A stretch of DNA of 64,000 nucleotides from an uncultured Prevotellaceae bacterium (GTDB taxonomy: Bacteria > Bacteroidota > Bacteroidia > Bacteroidales > Bacteroidaceae): NCBI GenBank assembly GCA_902774925.1, contig CACYKE010000015.1, forward strand, positions 1 to 64,000, read 5' to 3'. Position numbers and translations under genes: made by a program. The stretch's first letter is position 1; each line of letters starts with the position of its first letter. This document shows positions 36,301 to 45,756 of this stretch, piece by piece. A model generated the notes under the pieces. It made no database searches and was not told the origin of the DNA. It worked only from the letters and a program-made list of their open reading frames with translations.

Positions 36301-37944
36301 TTTCCTCGGGCACCAGGGCTTCAGGGTCTTGAAGAAGTCGTTGCCCTTGTCGTCGACGAGGATGAAAGCGGGGAAGTTTTCTACGTCAATCTTCCACACG
36401 GCCTCCATGCCGAGCTCAGGATACTCTACGCACTCAATGCTCTTGATGCTGCTCTGAGAGAGGACGGCAGCGACACCACCGATGCTGCCCAGATAGAAGC
36501 CGCCATGCTTCTTACAAGCCTCGGTGACGACATCGCTGCGGTTGCCCTTGGCAATCATCACGAGTGAGGCACCGTTAGACTGGAACTCATCCACGTAGGG
36601 ATCCATACGGTTGGCTGTGGTGGGACCCATCGAACCACAAGGATAGCCCTCTGGCGTCTTGGCAGGACCAGCATACAATACAGGATATTTCTTGAAGTAG
36701 TCGGGCAATCCCTCACCGGCATCGAGACGGGCCTTCAGCTTGGCGTGAGCGATGTCGCGAGCCACGATGATGGTACCCTTCAGGTTGACACGGGTAGAGA
36801 CGGGATACTTGCTGAGTTCCTTGCGAACGGCATCGATACCCTCGTTGAGGTCGATGGTGATGGTGTTGGCACCCTCGCCAGCCTTGGCATACTCGGCAGG
36901 AATGAGTTCTGAGGGGTTCGAGTCCATCTTCTCCAACCAGATACCATCTGCATTGATCTTTGCCTTGATGTTACGGTCGGCAGAACAGCTGACTCCCATA
37001 CCGATGGGACAGCTGGCGCCATGACGCGGCAGACGGATGACACGGATATCGTGAGCCAGGTACTTACCACCGAACTGGGCACCCAAGCCAATCTTATGAG
37101 CCTCCTTGAGGAGCTTCTCCTCGAGGTCGACATCGCGGAAGGCACGACCTGTCTCATCACCTGTTGTGGGCAGACCATCGTAGAACTTGATGCTGGCCAG
37201 CTTCACGGTGAGGAGGTTCTTCTCAGCAGATGTACCACCAATGACGAAGGCGATGTGGTAAGGCGGACAAGCAGCGGTACCCAGCGACTTCATCTTCTCA
37301 ACGAGGAAAGGAATCAGGGTTCCCTCGTTCTGAATGGTTGCCTTGGTCATGGGATAGAAGTAGGTCTTGTTGGCCGAGCCACCACCCTTAGCCACCATCA
37401 CGAACTTATACTCAGCACCTTCTGTGGCCTCGATGTCAATCTGGGCAGGGAGGTTACAACGGGTGTTCACCTCGTCGTACATGTTCAGAGGCGCGTTCTG
37501 CGAGTAGCGCAGGTTGTCCTGGGTGAAGGTATTGAAGACACCCAGCGATAGGGCCTCTTCGTCCTCAAAACCGGTCCAAATCTGCTGACCTTTCTCACCA
37601 TGGATAATAGCCGTACCCGTATCCTGACAGAACGGCAGGATGCCACGCGCAGCCACCTCGGCATTGCGGAGGAACTGCAGGGCCACATACTTGTCGTTCT
37701 CTGAGGCCTCGGGGTCATTCAGGATCTTTGCCACCTGGAGGTTATGTTCGCGACGCAGCATGAATTCCACATCGTGGAAGGCCTGCTGGGCCAAAAGCGT
37801 CAAGGCCTCCTTCGAAACCTTCACGATCTGCTTTCCTTCAAACTCGGCGGTGGTCACGCCTTCTTTCGACAACAGACGATACTCCGTCTTGTCCTCGCCC
37901 ACCTGGAACATCGGGGCGTACTTGAATTCTACGTTTTTAGCCAT
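36298..37944 (-). CDS. Fumarate hydratase class I (Fe-S type)
   Basis: 548-aa oxygen-sensitive 4Fe-4S fumarase (FumA/FumB type) interconverting fumarate and malate. Conserved parts: [51 protein letters not shown], the second half starting at [24 protein letters not shown], and the [25 protein letters not shown] signature. Cys residues in FCQD, ACPP and PCGSMGP are candidate cluster ligands. In Prevotella it would serve the reductive branch to succinate. It follows the M16 protease gene by 41 nt on the same strand. Confidence 0.93.
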   Translation of the reverse strand: MAKNVEFKYAPMFQVGEDKTEYRLLSKEGVTTAEFEGKQIVKVSKEALTLLAQQAFHDVEFMLRREHNLQVAKILNDPEASENDKYVALQFLRNAEVAARGILPFCQDTGTAIIHGEKGQQIWTGFEDEEALSLGVFNTFTQDNLRYSQNAPLNMYDEVNTRCNLPAQIDIEATEGAEYKFVMVAKGGGSANKTYFYPMTKATIQNEGTLIPFLVEKMKSLGTAACPPYHIAFVIGGTSAEKNLLTVKLASIKFYDGLPTTGDETGRAFRDVDLEEKLLKEAHKIGLGAQFGGKYLAHDIRVIRLPRHGASCPIGMGVSCSADRNIKAKINADGIWLEKMDSNPSELIPAEYAKAGEGANTITIDLNEGIDAVRKELSKYPVSTRVNLKGTIIVARDIAHAKLKARLDAGEGLPDYFKKYPVLYAGPAKTPEGYPCGSMGPTTANRMDPYVDEFQSNGASLVMIAKGNRSDVVTEACKKHGGFYLGSIGGVAAVLSQSSIKSIECVEYPELGMEAVWKIDVENFPAFILVDDKGNDFFKTLKPWCPRK

Positions 37945-37955
37945 ATTTGTATTTG

Positions 37956-37991
37956 TTTAATGTTTCATGTTTCAAGATTCATGTTTCAATA
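37956..37991. repeat. TTTCATGTTTCAAGATTC word repeat with the M16 stop codon
   Basis: TTTAATGTTTCATGTTTCAA then GATTCATGTTTCAATA. The M16 stop (TCA, 37986-37988) lies inside it. The 20-mer GTTTCAAGATTCATGTTTCA (37969-37988) is the exact reverse complement of 45730-45749. Confidence 0.85.
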
Positions 37992-40889
37992 TCCGAAAAT
38001 TTCCTCGGTGGTCAGGCGACGGATGGGGCCGAGCTGTTCCAAGGCCTTCATGTCGAGTTCCTTCTCGTCACCGAGGATGATGTAACGGTACTGCTTGTTG
38101 GCCATCACCTGCTTCTCGAAGTCGACGATATCCTGCAACGTCAAAGCGGGCAGCGCATTGTAAACTTTCTCGTTGATGTCGTAGTCGATACCACGGCGCT
38201 TGGCCATGAGATAGTCGCTGATGACACTGAACTTCGTGACGCGCTGACTGGCGAGCTGCTTGGTGACGGCATCCTTCGCAATACGGAAGGCGTTCTCACT
38301 GGCAGGCATCTCGTTGAGGATGACATGGAACTGATTGACGGCATCCATCATCTTGTCGTTCTGCGTGATGATGTAAGCCTGACTGAACTCTTTCTCGCCC
38401 TTCTTGGACGGTGTAACATAGTAGGCCGCAGCACTGTAGGCCAGACCGCGGGCTTCACGCATTTCCTGGAAGACGATACCGTTCATGCCACCACCGTAAT
38501 ACTCGTTGAAGAGGTCGACAACAGCCTCCTTGTCGGGATTCCAGTCGCGACCTTCGTTGTTGTACATCAGCAGATAGATGTTCTTAGCATCGTAAGGTGC
38601 AATGAGCACTTCGTTCGTCGCAGCCTGCTGACGCTCGTAAGGCTTACCCTTCGGCACATCGGCCAAGGTCTTGGCGGTCTTATGGGCAGTAGCCAACACC
38701 TTCGAGAGTTCGTCGGGAGTCAGTTTGCCATAATAAAGCACGGTATGCTTGAGGTTCGACAGATTAGCCAGCAGACCCAGCAACTGCTGCGGATTAGCCT
38801 GACGAAGCTCGTCGGCCGTCATCACGTCGCGGTTGCTGTTATGAGGGCCATAGGTGGCATAGTTCAGCAGATAGCTGAAATTGGTGCTCTGGTCTTTCTT
38901 GGCGTCGTCACGGGTCTTGAGTACCAGTCCGACAAACTGGTCGTATGACGTCTTGTCGGCCTTGGCATGGTGCAAAAGTTCCTCCAACAGTTTCAGCGCC
39001 TTGGGCATCTGTGACTGGAGTCCGGAAAGCGAGACAGTCAAGTTATCGGCATTGACATTGACCGAATAGTTGCAAGCCATCTTGTAGAACTCCTGCTTCA
39101 CCTGTGCAGCAGTATATTTTTCCGTGCCGACATAGTCGAGATAGTCAGCAGCAATATCGTAACGGTTGTCGTCCTGCTTACCGAACTCATAGCGGAACAC
39201 GAGGTTGAAGAGGTCGTTGTCGGTGTTCTGTTTGTACACCAGGGGCAGGTTCTTGTTGACATTACCGAGGGTGAGGTCCTTGTTATAGTCGACGAACTTC
39301 GGCTGGATGGGCTCGACCTTCGAATCCTGGATGTCCTTCACAAACTGACTCATCATATCGCGATTGGCAGGGATAGGTGTGATGGCAGGCTTGTCAATCT
39401 TCTTCTGCAGGGTGTCAGTGCCCTGTTTCTTGAAGACGGTGGCATAGCCGTCGGTGAAGAAACGGTTGGCAAAGGCCACAATCTGTGCCTTGGTCATCTT
39501 CGCAATACGGTCCATGCGATGTGTCTGCTGCTCCCATGTCGTACCATCGATGAAAGAACCCATCATCTGACGCACGCGCCACATGTTGTTATCGAGGGCA
39601 CGCTGACGCTGCAACTCCATATTGTTTACAATGCTCGGCAGGAGGTCGTCAGAGAATTTACCCTTCTTTAGGTTCTCCACCTCGCCCAACATCAAGGCAC
39701 GAACTTCCTCCAACGACTGTTCGGGTTTCGGCATGCCGATGAGCAGGAAAGAGGAATAGTCCTGCTGGTCCTGCAGATAAGCTTGAGCAGCTTGGATCTT
39801 CATCTGCTGGTTGAGGTTGATGTCGATGAGTCCGGCTTTGCCGTTCGTCAACATCGAACTGATGACGCTCAACGTGTCGCACTGTGCATCAGAAGCCTTC
39901 TTAGCCAACCATCCGACGATGACTTCCTCGGCCTGCTGACCTATCACAGCGGTATCCTTGGGTGCCGTCAACGGTTTCTGAACGGGGAATACGGGCTGAC
40001 GCACATCATCGCCGGGCTTCCATAGTCCGAAGTAGCGGTCGATGAGGGCAATGGTCTTGTCGGGGTCGAAATCGCCAGCCATACAGATAGCGACATTGTT
40101 GGGTACATACCACTTCTTGAAGTAATTCTTGATATTGGTAATCGAGGGGTTCTTCAGGTGCTCCTGCGTACCGATAGTGGTCTGAGTACCGTAGGGGTGA
40201 GTGGGCGTCAGCAACTTACCCATAGCACTCCACACCTTGTCGCCATCGTCAGTCAGGTAGAGGTTGTACTCCTCATAGACGGCCTCCAACTCGGTGTGGA
40301 AACCGCGAATCACCATGTGCTGGAAACGGTCGCTCTGAATCTTCGCCCAGTTCTCAATCTCGTTCGACGGGATGTCCTCCGTATAACACGTCACATCGTT
40401 CGACGTGAAGGCGTTGGTACCCTCGGCACCGATGGCAGCCATCAGTTTGTCGTATTCGTTGGGAATGAAATACTGTGCGGCCAGCTGCGATACGGAGTCA
40501 ATCTCGTGGTAGGCCTGCTTGCGGGCTTCGGGATCCGTCAGTTTGCGATAGGCCTCGTAGCGCTGCTCGATGTCGTCGAGCAACGGAGCCTCAGCAGTAG
40601 GATTGCTGGTACCAAACTGCTTGGTGCCCTTAAACATCAGATGCTCCAAGTAGTGCGCCAGACCTGTCGTTTCGGCGGGGTCGTTCTTACTTCCCGTCCG
40701 CACGGCGATATACGTCTGGATACGGGGTTTCTCCGGATTTACGGAGAGATATACCTTCAGTCCATTATCCAACGTGTAGATGCGGGTCTTCATCAAATCC
40801 CCATCTACTGTTTCATACTTGTAGTCCTTGGCCTGTGCGTTCATCCCGAGCGCAATGAGGCATCCTGTCAGAATGAGTTTGAGTTTCAT
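37986..40889 (-). CDS. M16-family (insulinase-type) zinc protease, exported
   Basis: 967 aa with a signal peptide (MKLKLILTGCLIALGMNAQA). The inverted zinc motif HYLEHLMFKGT has HxxEH at 79-83, and a downstream Glu is in the ELEAVYEEYNLYLTDDG segment. Full-length protein with four repeated M16 domains: an active N-terminal half and an inactive C-terminal half (EMREARGLAYSAAAYY is the substrate-binding R/Y region). A periplasmic peptidase role is expected by family. It follows the DUF4954 gene by 27 nt and precedes the fumarase gene. Confidence 0.9.
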   Translation of the reverse strand: MKLKLILTGCLIALGMNAQAKDYKYETVDGDLMKTRIYTLDNGLKVYLSVNPEKPRIQTYIAVRTGSKNDPAETTGLAHYLEHLMFKGTKQFGTSNPTAEAPLLDDIEQRYEAYRKLTDPEARKQAYHEIDSVSQLAAQYFIPNEYDKLMAAIGAEGTNAFTSNDVTCYTEDIPSNEIENWAKIQSDRFQHMVIRGFHTELEAVYEEYNLYLTDDGDKVWSAMGKLLTPTHPYGTQTTIGTQEHLKNPSITNIKNYFKKWYVPNNVAICMAGDFDPDKTIALIDRYFGLWKPGDDVRQPVFPVQKPLTAPKDTAVIGQQAEEVIVGWLAKKASDAQCDTLSVISSMLTNGKAGLIDINLNQQMKIQAAQAYLQDQQDYSSFLLIGMPKPEQSLEEVRALMLGEVENLKKGKFSDDLLPSIVNNMELQRQRALDNNMWRVRQMMGSFIDGTTWEQQTHRMDRIAKMTKAQIVAFANRFFTDGYATVFKKQGTDTLQKKIDKPAITPIPANRDMMSQFVKDIQDSKVEPIQPKFVDYNKDLTLGNVNKNLPLVYKQNTDNDLFNLVFRYEFGKQDDNRYDIAADYLDYVGTEKYTAAQVKQEFYKMACNYSVNVNADNLTVSLSGLQSQMPKALKLLEELLHHAKADKTSYDQFVGLVLKTRDDAKKDQSTNFSYLLNYATYGPHNSNRDVMTADELRQANPQQLLGLLANLSNLKHTVLYYGKLTPDELSKVLATAHKTAKTLADVPKGKPYERQQAATNEVLIAPYDAKNIYLLMYNNEGRDWNPDKEAVVDLFNEYYGGGMNGIVFQEMREARGLAYSAAAYYVTPSKKGEKEFSQAYIITQNDKMMDAVNQFHVILNEMPASENAFRIAKDAVTKQLASQRVTKFSVISDYLMAKRRGIDYDINEKVYNALPALTLQDIVDFEKQVMANKQYRYIILGDEKELDMKALEQLGPIRRLTTEEIFGY

Positions 40890-40916
40890 AGATTCGTATT
40901 ATTCGTTTATTAAAAA

Positions 40917-42776
40917 TTAGTCTTCGTAGTCAATTTCGTGGTCGAGCTTCGAGATGAAGTCATCGAAGACTTCCTGCTCGACATCACCCATATCGAATTC
41001 CTTCTGGGCGTCCTTGCGGATTTCAGCAATCCACGCACGACGAGCCTTCACGTAATCCTCACGGATACGCTGCATCGTTGGCTCCGTCAGTTCGTCGACA
41101 CCATAATAGTCGAGAATGAGTTTGTAGGTCCACGCCCACTGATACTTGCGGTAGTTCGCGTCAATATCGTAGAAGCGCTGCAATACGTCGTGGATGCTCT
41201 CTACAGAGCCGCTCTTGATGTCGTCGATGAGTCGCTGTTCCTCGCTGGCGGGTAACAGCAGTCCACTGAGGTCTATCCAGTCACCTTCGCCAATGGTGCT
41301 TTCAGGTTTACCCTGGAAACCTTCCTTGACGGCACGTTTCAGCACGGCACCCATATAGATGCGCAAGGCGATATCGTAATACTTGATACCTTTCTTCAGC
41401 GAAGAGGCATTGATGATATATTCCTGGAAGTTGTAGCTCGACACATTGTTGCCACCGGCCTGACGCAGGTTCTCAAGGATCTTCTTTCCCTGCACGATTT
41501 CACCAACGGTAAACGGCGAGAGCCAGTCGAAGTTGATGACACTCTTGCGGCACGAGGCAGCACGCTTGTCGCGCTTCGGCCATTTTTTGATATCACGATA
41601 GAGACCGACAGTAGTGATGTTACGTCCTGGCACGATGTACATGGTCTCACCATATGCCATCAAATAGGCAAAGGGCAGACAGCGCATGTCGGGATGGTTC
41701 ATCAGCTTACCGAAACAGACGCTGAAGGCACCAATCTTGGCTGGCATCAGCACATAGGCACCCGAGGCCGTCTTCGTGCCGCGCTCCAGCGTTCCGTAAT
41801 GCAACGGTCCCATCTTGTAAGCGTGGTTCGAGAAATTGGTGTTCGAACCAGCATTGTAGAACGAGAACTCGCCGCCAATGAGCAACGAGCTCTTATGGTG
41901 AGAGGCCGAGAACGGTCCGCAGAAGGCGGCACACGCCTCGCCATTGGCCATAAACGAGTTGGCAAAGAACACGCTGGCCTCAGCGGTAAAGCCGTTGGTA
42001 ATCTGGCAGGCCTCACCCACAAAACAGTCCTGCATCTTCACGGAGTTCGTAATCGAACAGCCGTTCGAGATAATGGAGTTCTCACAGATAACACCCGTGC
42101 CGATATAAACCGATGCATCGGCCGACGACAGGATCGTACAGTCGGAGAGACGTGCTGCACCATTGATTTCACAGTCGTCCTTCACCACGGTATTGGTGAT
42201 TTCCTTCGAATTGATAATCTTCACGCCATTACCCAGCGTACCGCGTTCAGGTTGTGAGAAGCGTATCTCTTCGTTGATGAGTCGGATAATGCCGTCCTTC
42301 AGCTGTTTGTCGCTGAAGTGCTTCACCATGAATGCTGCCAACTGCGAGTTCAGGTCATGGAATAACATCACATTGCCATCACCCATCTCGTTCAACACGC
42401 TCACCATATGGCCCTCGCCGAACGTTGCGCCCTCGGTGGTTTCCATCGTCGACACGTTCGAGATGTAACAATCGCTGCCAATGGTATAGTTGTTGATGAA
42501 ATTGCCAATCTTCTCTATCAAGCAGTCATCGCCCACAGTCACATTACGAAGCGTAGCATCATTGATACCAGAGTGCTTCGTAAAGCCTTTGGCTACCTCG
42601 ACCATTTTTTCAAACTTACCCAGGCGGATATCGCCATAAAATACCACGCGATGGAAGTTATACGGACGAAAGTCCTCGTCTACCTTAACTTTGTTCCAAT
42701 CTTCAGCCCAACAGCTATTGCTCTCAAGCACATTAATCTCTTCTTGTGTTAATTGCCTGTAATCTCTCATAATCAT
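40917..42776 (-). CDS. DUF4954-family protein with left-handed beta-helix
   Basis: 619 aa, no signal peptide. Residues about 60-300 contain hexapeptide-like repeats of the left-handed beta-helix type (VTVGDDCLIEKIGNFINNYTIGSDCYISN; ICENSIISNGCSITNSVKMQDCF), as in sugar acyltransferases and nucleotidyltransferases. The rest is helical. This matches the Bacteroidota family DUF4954, whose function I do not know. ATG 42776 or 42770 could be the start; the first overlaps the hflX stop by 1 nt, which indicates translational coupling. A sugar-modifying role is only a guess from the fold. Confidence 0.8.
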   Translation of the reverse strand: MIMRDYRQLTQEEINVLESNSCWAEDWNKVKVDEDFRPYNFHRVVFYGDIRLGKFEKMVEVAKGFTKHSGINDATLRNVTVGDDCLIEKIGNFINNYTIGSDCYISNVSTMETTEGATFGEGHMVSVLNEMGDGNVMLFHDLNSQLAAFMVKHFSDKQLKDGIIRLINEEIRFSQPERGTLGNGVKIINSKEITNTVVKDDCEINGAARLSDCTILSSADASVYIGTGVICENSIISNGCSITNSVKMQDCFVGEACQITNGFTAEASVFFANSFMANGEACAAFCGPFSASHHKSSLLIGGEFSFYNAGSNTNFSNHAYKMGPLHYGTLERGTKTASGAYVLMPAKIGAFSVCFGKLMNHPDMRCLPFAYLMAYGETMYIVPGRNITTVGLYRDIKKWPKRDKRAASCRKSVINFDWLSPFTVGEIVQGKKILENLRQAGGNNVSSYNFQEYIINASSLKKGIKYYDIALRIYMGAVLKRAVKEGFQGKPESTIGEGDWIDLSGLLLPASEEQRLIDDIKSGSVESIHDVLQRFYDIDANYRKYQWAWTYKLILDYYGVDELTEPTMQRIREDYVKARRAWIAEIRKDAQKEFDMGDVEQEVFDDFISKLDHEIDYED

Positions 42777-44155
42777 TATTGTATTGGTTCATTATCTTCT
42801 ATATTGTATAAAAAGTCGTTATAAGGATACTTCTGTACGTGCAACTCGCGCACCTTCTTATAAAGTACTTCGCGGAGTTCATCGATATTTTCCTTCTGAC
42901 GTGCAGAAATAAACAGTGGCTCTTGGCTACTGGCTATTGGCTTTTGGCCAACAGTTAACGGCAAATTGCCAACTGCCATTTTCGCCATCCAAGTCTTCTT
43001 CAACTCGTCGAGCGAGATATTCTCACGCGTTGGTTCCGTCAGGTCGTCTTCGTCCTGAGGAGTCCACGTGTAGGCGTCAATCTTATTGAATACCAGCATC
43101 GACGGTTTGTCGGCACAACCCAAATCGGCCAGTGTCTTCTCCACCACAGTAATCTGCTCTTCAAAGTCGGGATGTGAGATATCGACCACATGCACCAGCA
43201 TATCTGCCTCGCGTACCTCATCGAGCGTACTCTTGAAACTTTCCACCAAGTCGGAGGGCAGCTTGCGGATAAATCCTACGGTATCTGCCAAGAGGAAAGG
43301 CAGATTGTCGATGGTCATCTTGCGGACAGTAGTGTCAAGCGTCGCAAAGAGCTTGTTCTCGGCAAAGACATCACTCTTCGCCAACAGATTCATCATCGTA
43401 CTCTTACCCACATTGGTATAACCAACCAATGCCACACGAATCAGTCGGCCGCGGTTCTTGCGTTGGGTGGTCTTTTGCTTGTCAATCTCCACCAGACGTT
43501 CCTTCAACAGTGAGATGCGCTGGCGGATGATGCGCTGGTCCATCTCCAACTGCGTCTCACCAGGACCACGAAGTCCCACGGAGCCTTTACCACCACCGCT
43601 TCCGGAACCACCGCCCTGACGTTCAAGGTGTGTCCACAGGCGTTGCAAACGGGGCAACATATAGCGATACTGCGCCAACTCCACCTGCGTCTTAGCCTCA
43701 GCGGTCTGAGCGCGCATGGCAAAGATATCGAGAATCAACGACGTGCGGTCCAGTATCTTCACCTTCAGCTCATTCTCGATATTACGAATCTGCTTGGCGC
43801 TGAGCTCATCGTCGAAGATTACCATACCCACGGGCTGCGGACAATCCTCGTTTCCCGTCATCACCACCGAACCATCGAACCCACGATGAGCGTCCATCCA
43901 CTCATCGTAAGCATCTTCTTGTTGCTTGATATATTGCTTGATTTCTTCGAGCTTACCCTTGCCGACATAGGTCACCTGACTGGGGCCCTGCACCTTCTGC
44001 GTAAAACGCTTCACGGTGACGGCTCCAGCGGTATCGGCCAAAAATTCCAGCTCGTCGAGATATTCTTTCGTCTTCGCCTCGTCCTGCTGCTGGGTAATCA
44101 GACCTACCAACACAGCAGTCTCGGCCTTCGCTTCCGAAATGACAAATTCCTTCAT
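42776..44155 (-). CDS. hflX: GTPase HflX with repeat-derived insertion
   Basis: 459 aa from ATG 44155 (MKEFVISEAKAETAVLVGL). The HflX N-terminal domain (DELSAKQIRNIENELKVKILDRTSLILDIFAMRAQTAEAKTQVELAQYRYMLPRL with GGG...GLRGPGETQLE) is followed by a G domain: Walker A VGYTNVGKST near 244, DTVGFIRKLP, NKID. HflX binds 50S subunits and rescues stalled or heat-damaged ribosomes. Residues about 393-413 (MAVGNLPLTVGQKPIASSQE), between LKKTWMAK and the conserved LFISARQKENIDEL, are encoded by the TTGGC word repeat 42917-42977 and have no counterpart in ordinary HflX. Confidence 0.92.
   Translation of the reverse strand: MKEFVISEAKAETAVLVGLITQQQDEAKTKEYLDELEFLADTAGAVTVKRFTQKVQGPSQVTYVGKGKLEEIKQYIKQQEDAYDEWMDAHRGFDGSVVMTGNEDCPQPVGMVIFDDELSAKQIRNIENELKVKILDRTSLILDIFAMRAQTAEAKTQVELAQYRYMLPRLQRLWTHLERQGGGSGSGGGKGSVGLRGPGETQLEMDQRIIRQRISLLKERLVEIDKQKTTQRKNRGRLIRVALVGYTNVGKSTMMNLLAKSDVFAENKLFATLDTTVRKMTIDNLPFLLADTVGFIRKLPSDLVESFKSTLDEVREADMLVHVVDISHPDFEEQITVVEKTLADLGCADKPSMLVFNKIDAYTWTPQDEDDLTEPTRENISLDELKKTWMAKMAVGNLPLTVGQKPIASSQEPLFISARQKENIDELREVLYKKVRELHVQKYPYNDFLYNIEDNEPIQ
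42917..42977. repeat. TTGGC word repeat inside hflX
   Basis: TGGCTCTTGGCTACTGGCTA, TTGGCTTTTGGCCAACAGTT, AACGGCAAATTGCCAACTGC. Iterated GCTATTGG/TTGGC words with inverted GCCAA copies. It shares TTGGCTTTTGGC (42937-42948) with the tatD repeat (20013-20024) and is in frame with hflX. Confidence 0.85.
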
Positions 44156-44174
44156 ATAATGTATTATATGGCTG

Positions 44175-44182
44175 CGAAGGTA
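44175..44182 (-). promoter_or_regulatory. -7 box of hflX
   Basis: CGAAGGTA is TACCTTCG on the minus strand, a one-base variant of TAnnTTTG, 20 nt upstream of ATG 44155. Confidence 0.5.
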
Positions 44183-44232
44183 CGAAATATTTTTCAAATG
44201 ACAAAAGAAACGCTAAAATTTTACTTTATTTC

Positions 44233-44263
44233 TTTGTATTTCACTTGTTTTTTTGTAATTTCG
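44233..44263 (+). promoter_or_regulatory. Promoter of the RecD-like helicase operon
   Basis: TTTG (44233-44236), 19 nt, TAATTTCG (44256-44263). ATG 44273 follows after only 9 nt, so the leader is very short. Confidence 0.6.
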
Positions 44264-44272
44264 CAGGCAGTT

Positions 44273-45739
44273 ATGATTACCGATGAACTGACATATCGCA
44301 TCAGAGAGGCATTTGGACACGTCCCTACGGCAGAGCAGGAGGTGGCCATCGAGACTTTCGCACGCTTCATGTCCGACCGCAGGGAAGAGGTGGTGATGGT
44401 GATGCGAGGATCGGCAGGAACGGGTAAGACCACACTGGCTGCAGCCATCGTAAAGGCAATGACGTCGCTGGAACAAAAACTCATATTGCTGGCACCTACG
44501 GGACGAGCCGCCAAGGTATTCTCGCTGTATGCCAATCATCCGGCATACACCATCCATCGTCGCATCTATCGTCAGAAATCGTTGGAAGAGCATTTCGACC
44601 TGAACTTCAATGCCGCACAGGACACGTTGTTCATCGTCGACGAGGCCTCGATGGTAGCCAACGCATCAACCTTCAGCGACACTATTTTTGCCGGCGGTCA
44701 ACTGATGGATGACCTCATCCGTTTTGTGTACAACGGACGCAACTGCCGAATGATGTTTATTGGCGATCAGGCCCAGCTGCCTCCCGTGGGTGAGACGGAG
44801 AGTCCGGCCCTGCAGGCTGACGTGTTGTGCGGCTATGGACTGCATGTCCACCAGTGTACGCTCAACGAAGTATTGCGACAAAGTCAGGAGTCGGGCATTC
44901 TGTGGAACGCAACGGATGTCAGAAGTCTGATGTCTGATGGAGGATGTAAGTTACCAAAGGTGCGCTTCAAGGGATTTGAGGACATCAGGAATGTGCCTGG
45001 CGACGAACTGATAGAGACATTGGCGTCAAGCTATTCGAGGGTGGGACTAGATGACACCATCGTCATCACGCGCTCAAACAAACGTGCTAACATCTACAAT
45101 CAGGGCATCCGCAATCAGGTGCTCGACCGCGACGATATGCTTTGCAGGGGCGACCAGTTGATGATTGTGAAGAACAACTACCACTGGATGAAAAAAGAAC
45201 TGGCGCAGGCCATGGCAAATGGCGAGAACACGCTAGCACAAGAACTGCCCATGGAATTCATTGCCAACGGCGACAGGGCCGTCGTACGGAGGGTGAGAAA
45301 CGTACACGAACAGTATGGATTCCACTTTGCGGAGGTCACCATGACCTTCCCTGACTACGACGACTACGAGCTGACGGCCACTACCCTACTTGACACACTG
45401 ACGTCGGAGGCTCCCGCTCTGACGCGCGAACAGCAGGAACTGCTATATAACAAGGTGATGGAGGACTATGCCGACATCCCGTTCAAGGCCGACCGTCTGA
45501 AAAAGTTGCGCGAAGACCGTTACTACAATGCCCTGCAGGTGAAGTTTGCCTATGCCGCCACGTGTCATAAGGCTCAGGGCGGACAATGGGCACACGTGTA
45601 CGTCGACCAAGGATACATGACCGACGACATGTTGAGTTACGATTATCTGCACTGGCTCTATACGGCTTTCACGCGTGCTACGGAACGCCTGTACCTTGTG
45701 AATTGGCCCGAAACCCAAACGTTGAAACCTGAAACATGA
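44273..45739 (+). CDS. RecD-like (superfamily 1) ATP-dependent DNA helicase
   Basis: 488 aa from ATG 44273, chosen because the open frame upstream is antisense to hflX and lies before the promoter. Walker A MRGSAGTGKTTLAAAI, LAPTGRAAKVFS (motif Ia), FIVDEASMVAN (motif II), FIGDQAQLPPVG (motif III), and a C-terminal KLREDRYYNALQVKFAYAATCHKAQGGQWAHVYVDQG plus LYTAFTRATERLYLV (motifs V-VI) show a UvrD/RecD-type helicase. It is like the single-gene RecD2 proteins but without their N-terminal region. VRSLMSDGGCK is encoded by a TGATGTC word repeat (44914-44950), and the last residues ETQTLKPET by the repeat at 45710-45753. Start of an operon with rmuC and the phosphopantetheinyl transferase. Confidence 0.88.
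   Translation: MITDELTYRIREAFGHVPTAEQEVAIETFARFMSDRREEVVMVMRGSAGTGKTTLAAAIVKAMTSLEQKLILLAPTGRAAKVFSLYANHPAYTIHRRIYRQKSLEEHFDLNFNAAQDTLFIVDEASMVANASTFSDTIFAGGQLMDDLIRFVYNGRNCRMMFIGDQAQLPPVGETESPALQADVLCGYGLHVHQCTLNEVLRQSQESGILWNATDVRSLMSDGGCKLPKVRFKGFEDIRNVPGDELIETLASSYSRVGLDDTIVITRSNKRANIYNQGIRNQVLDRDDMLCRGDQLMIVKNNYHWMKKELAQAMANGENTLAQELPMEFIANGDRAVVRRVRNVHEQYGFHFAEVTMTFPDYDDYELTATTLLDTLTSEAPALTREQQELLYNKVMEDYADIPFKADRLKKLREDRYYNALQVKFAYAATCHKAQGGQWAHVYVDQGYMTDDMLSYDYLHWLYTAFTRATERLYLVNWPETQTLKPET
44914..44950. repeat. GATGTCTGATG word repeat in the helicase gene
   Basis: GGATGTCAGAAGTCTGATGT then CTGATGGAGGATGTAAG. Iterated TGATGT words, in frame, replacing a variable stretch between ILWNAT and LPKVRFKGF. 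Confidence 0.55.
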
Positions 45740-45753
45740 ATCTTGAAACTTAA
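45710..45753. repeat. TGAAACATGAATCTTGAAAC word repeat over the helicase stop codon
   Basis: Iterated GAAACnTGAA words, containing the helicase stop TGA (45737-45739). 45730-45749 is the exact reverse complement of 37969-37988. TGAATCTTGAA recurs at 46938-46948. Confidence 0.85.
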
Positions 45754-45756
45754 GGA

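Noticed and set aside
43628..44272. N-terminal extension of the RecD-like helicase
   Set aside because: The extension is antisense to hflX and precedes the -33/-7 promoter at 44233-44263; ATG 44273 directly precedes helicase sequence.
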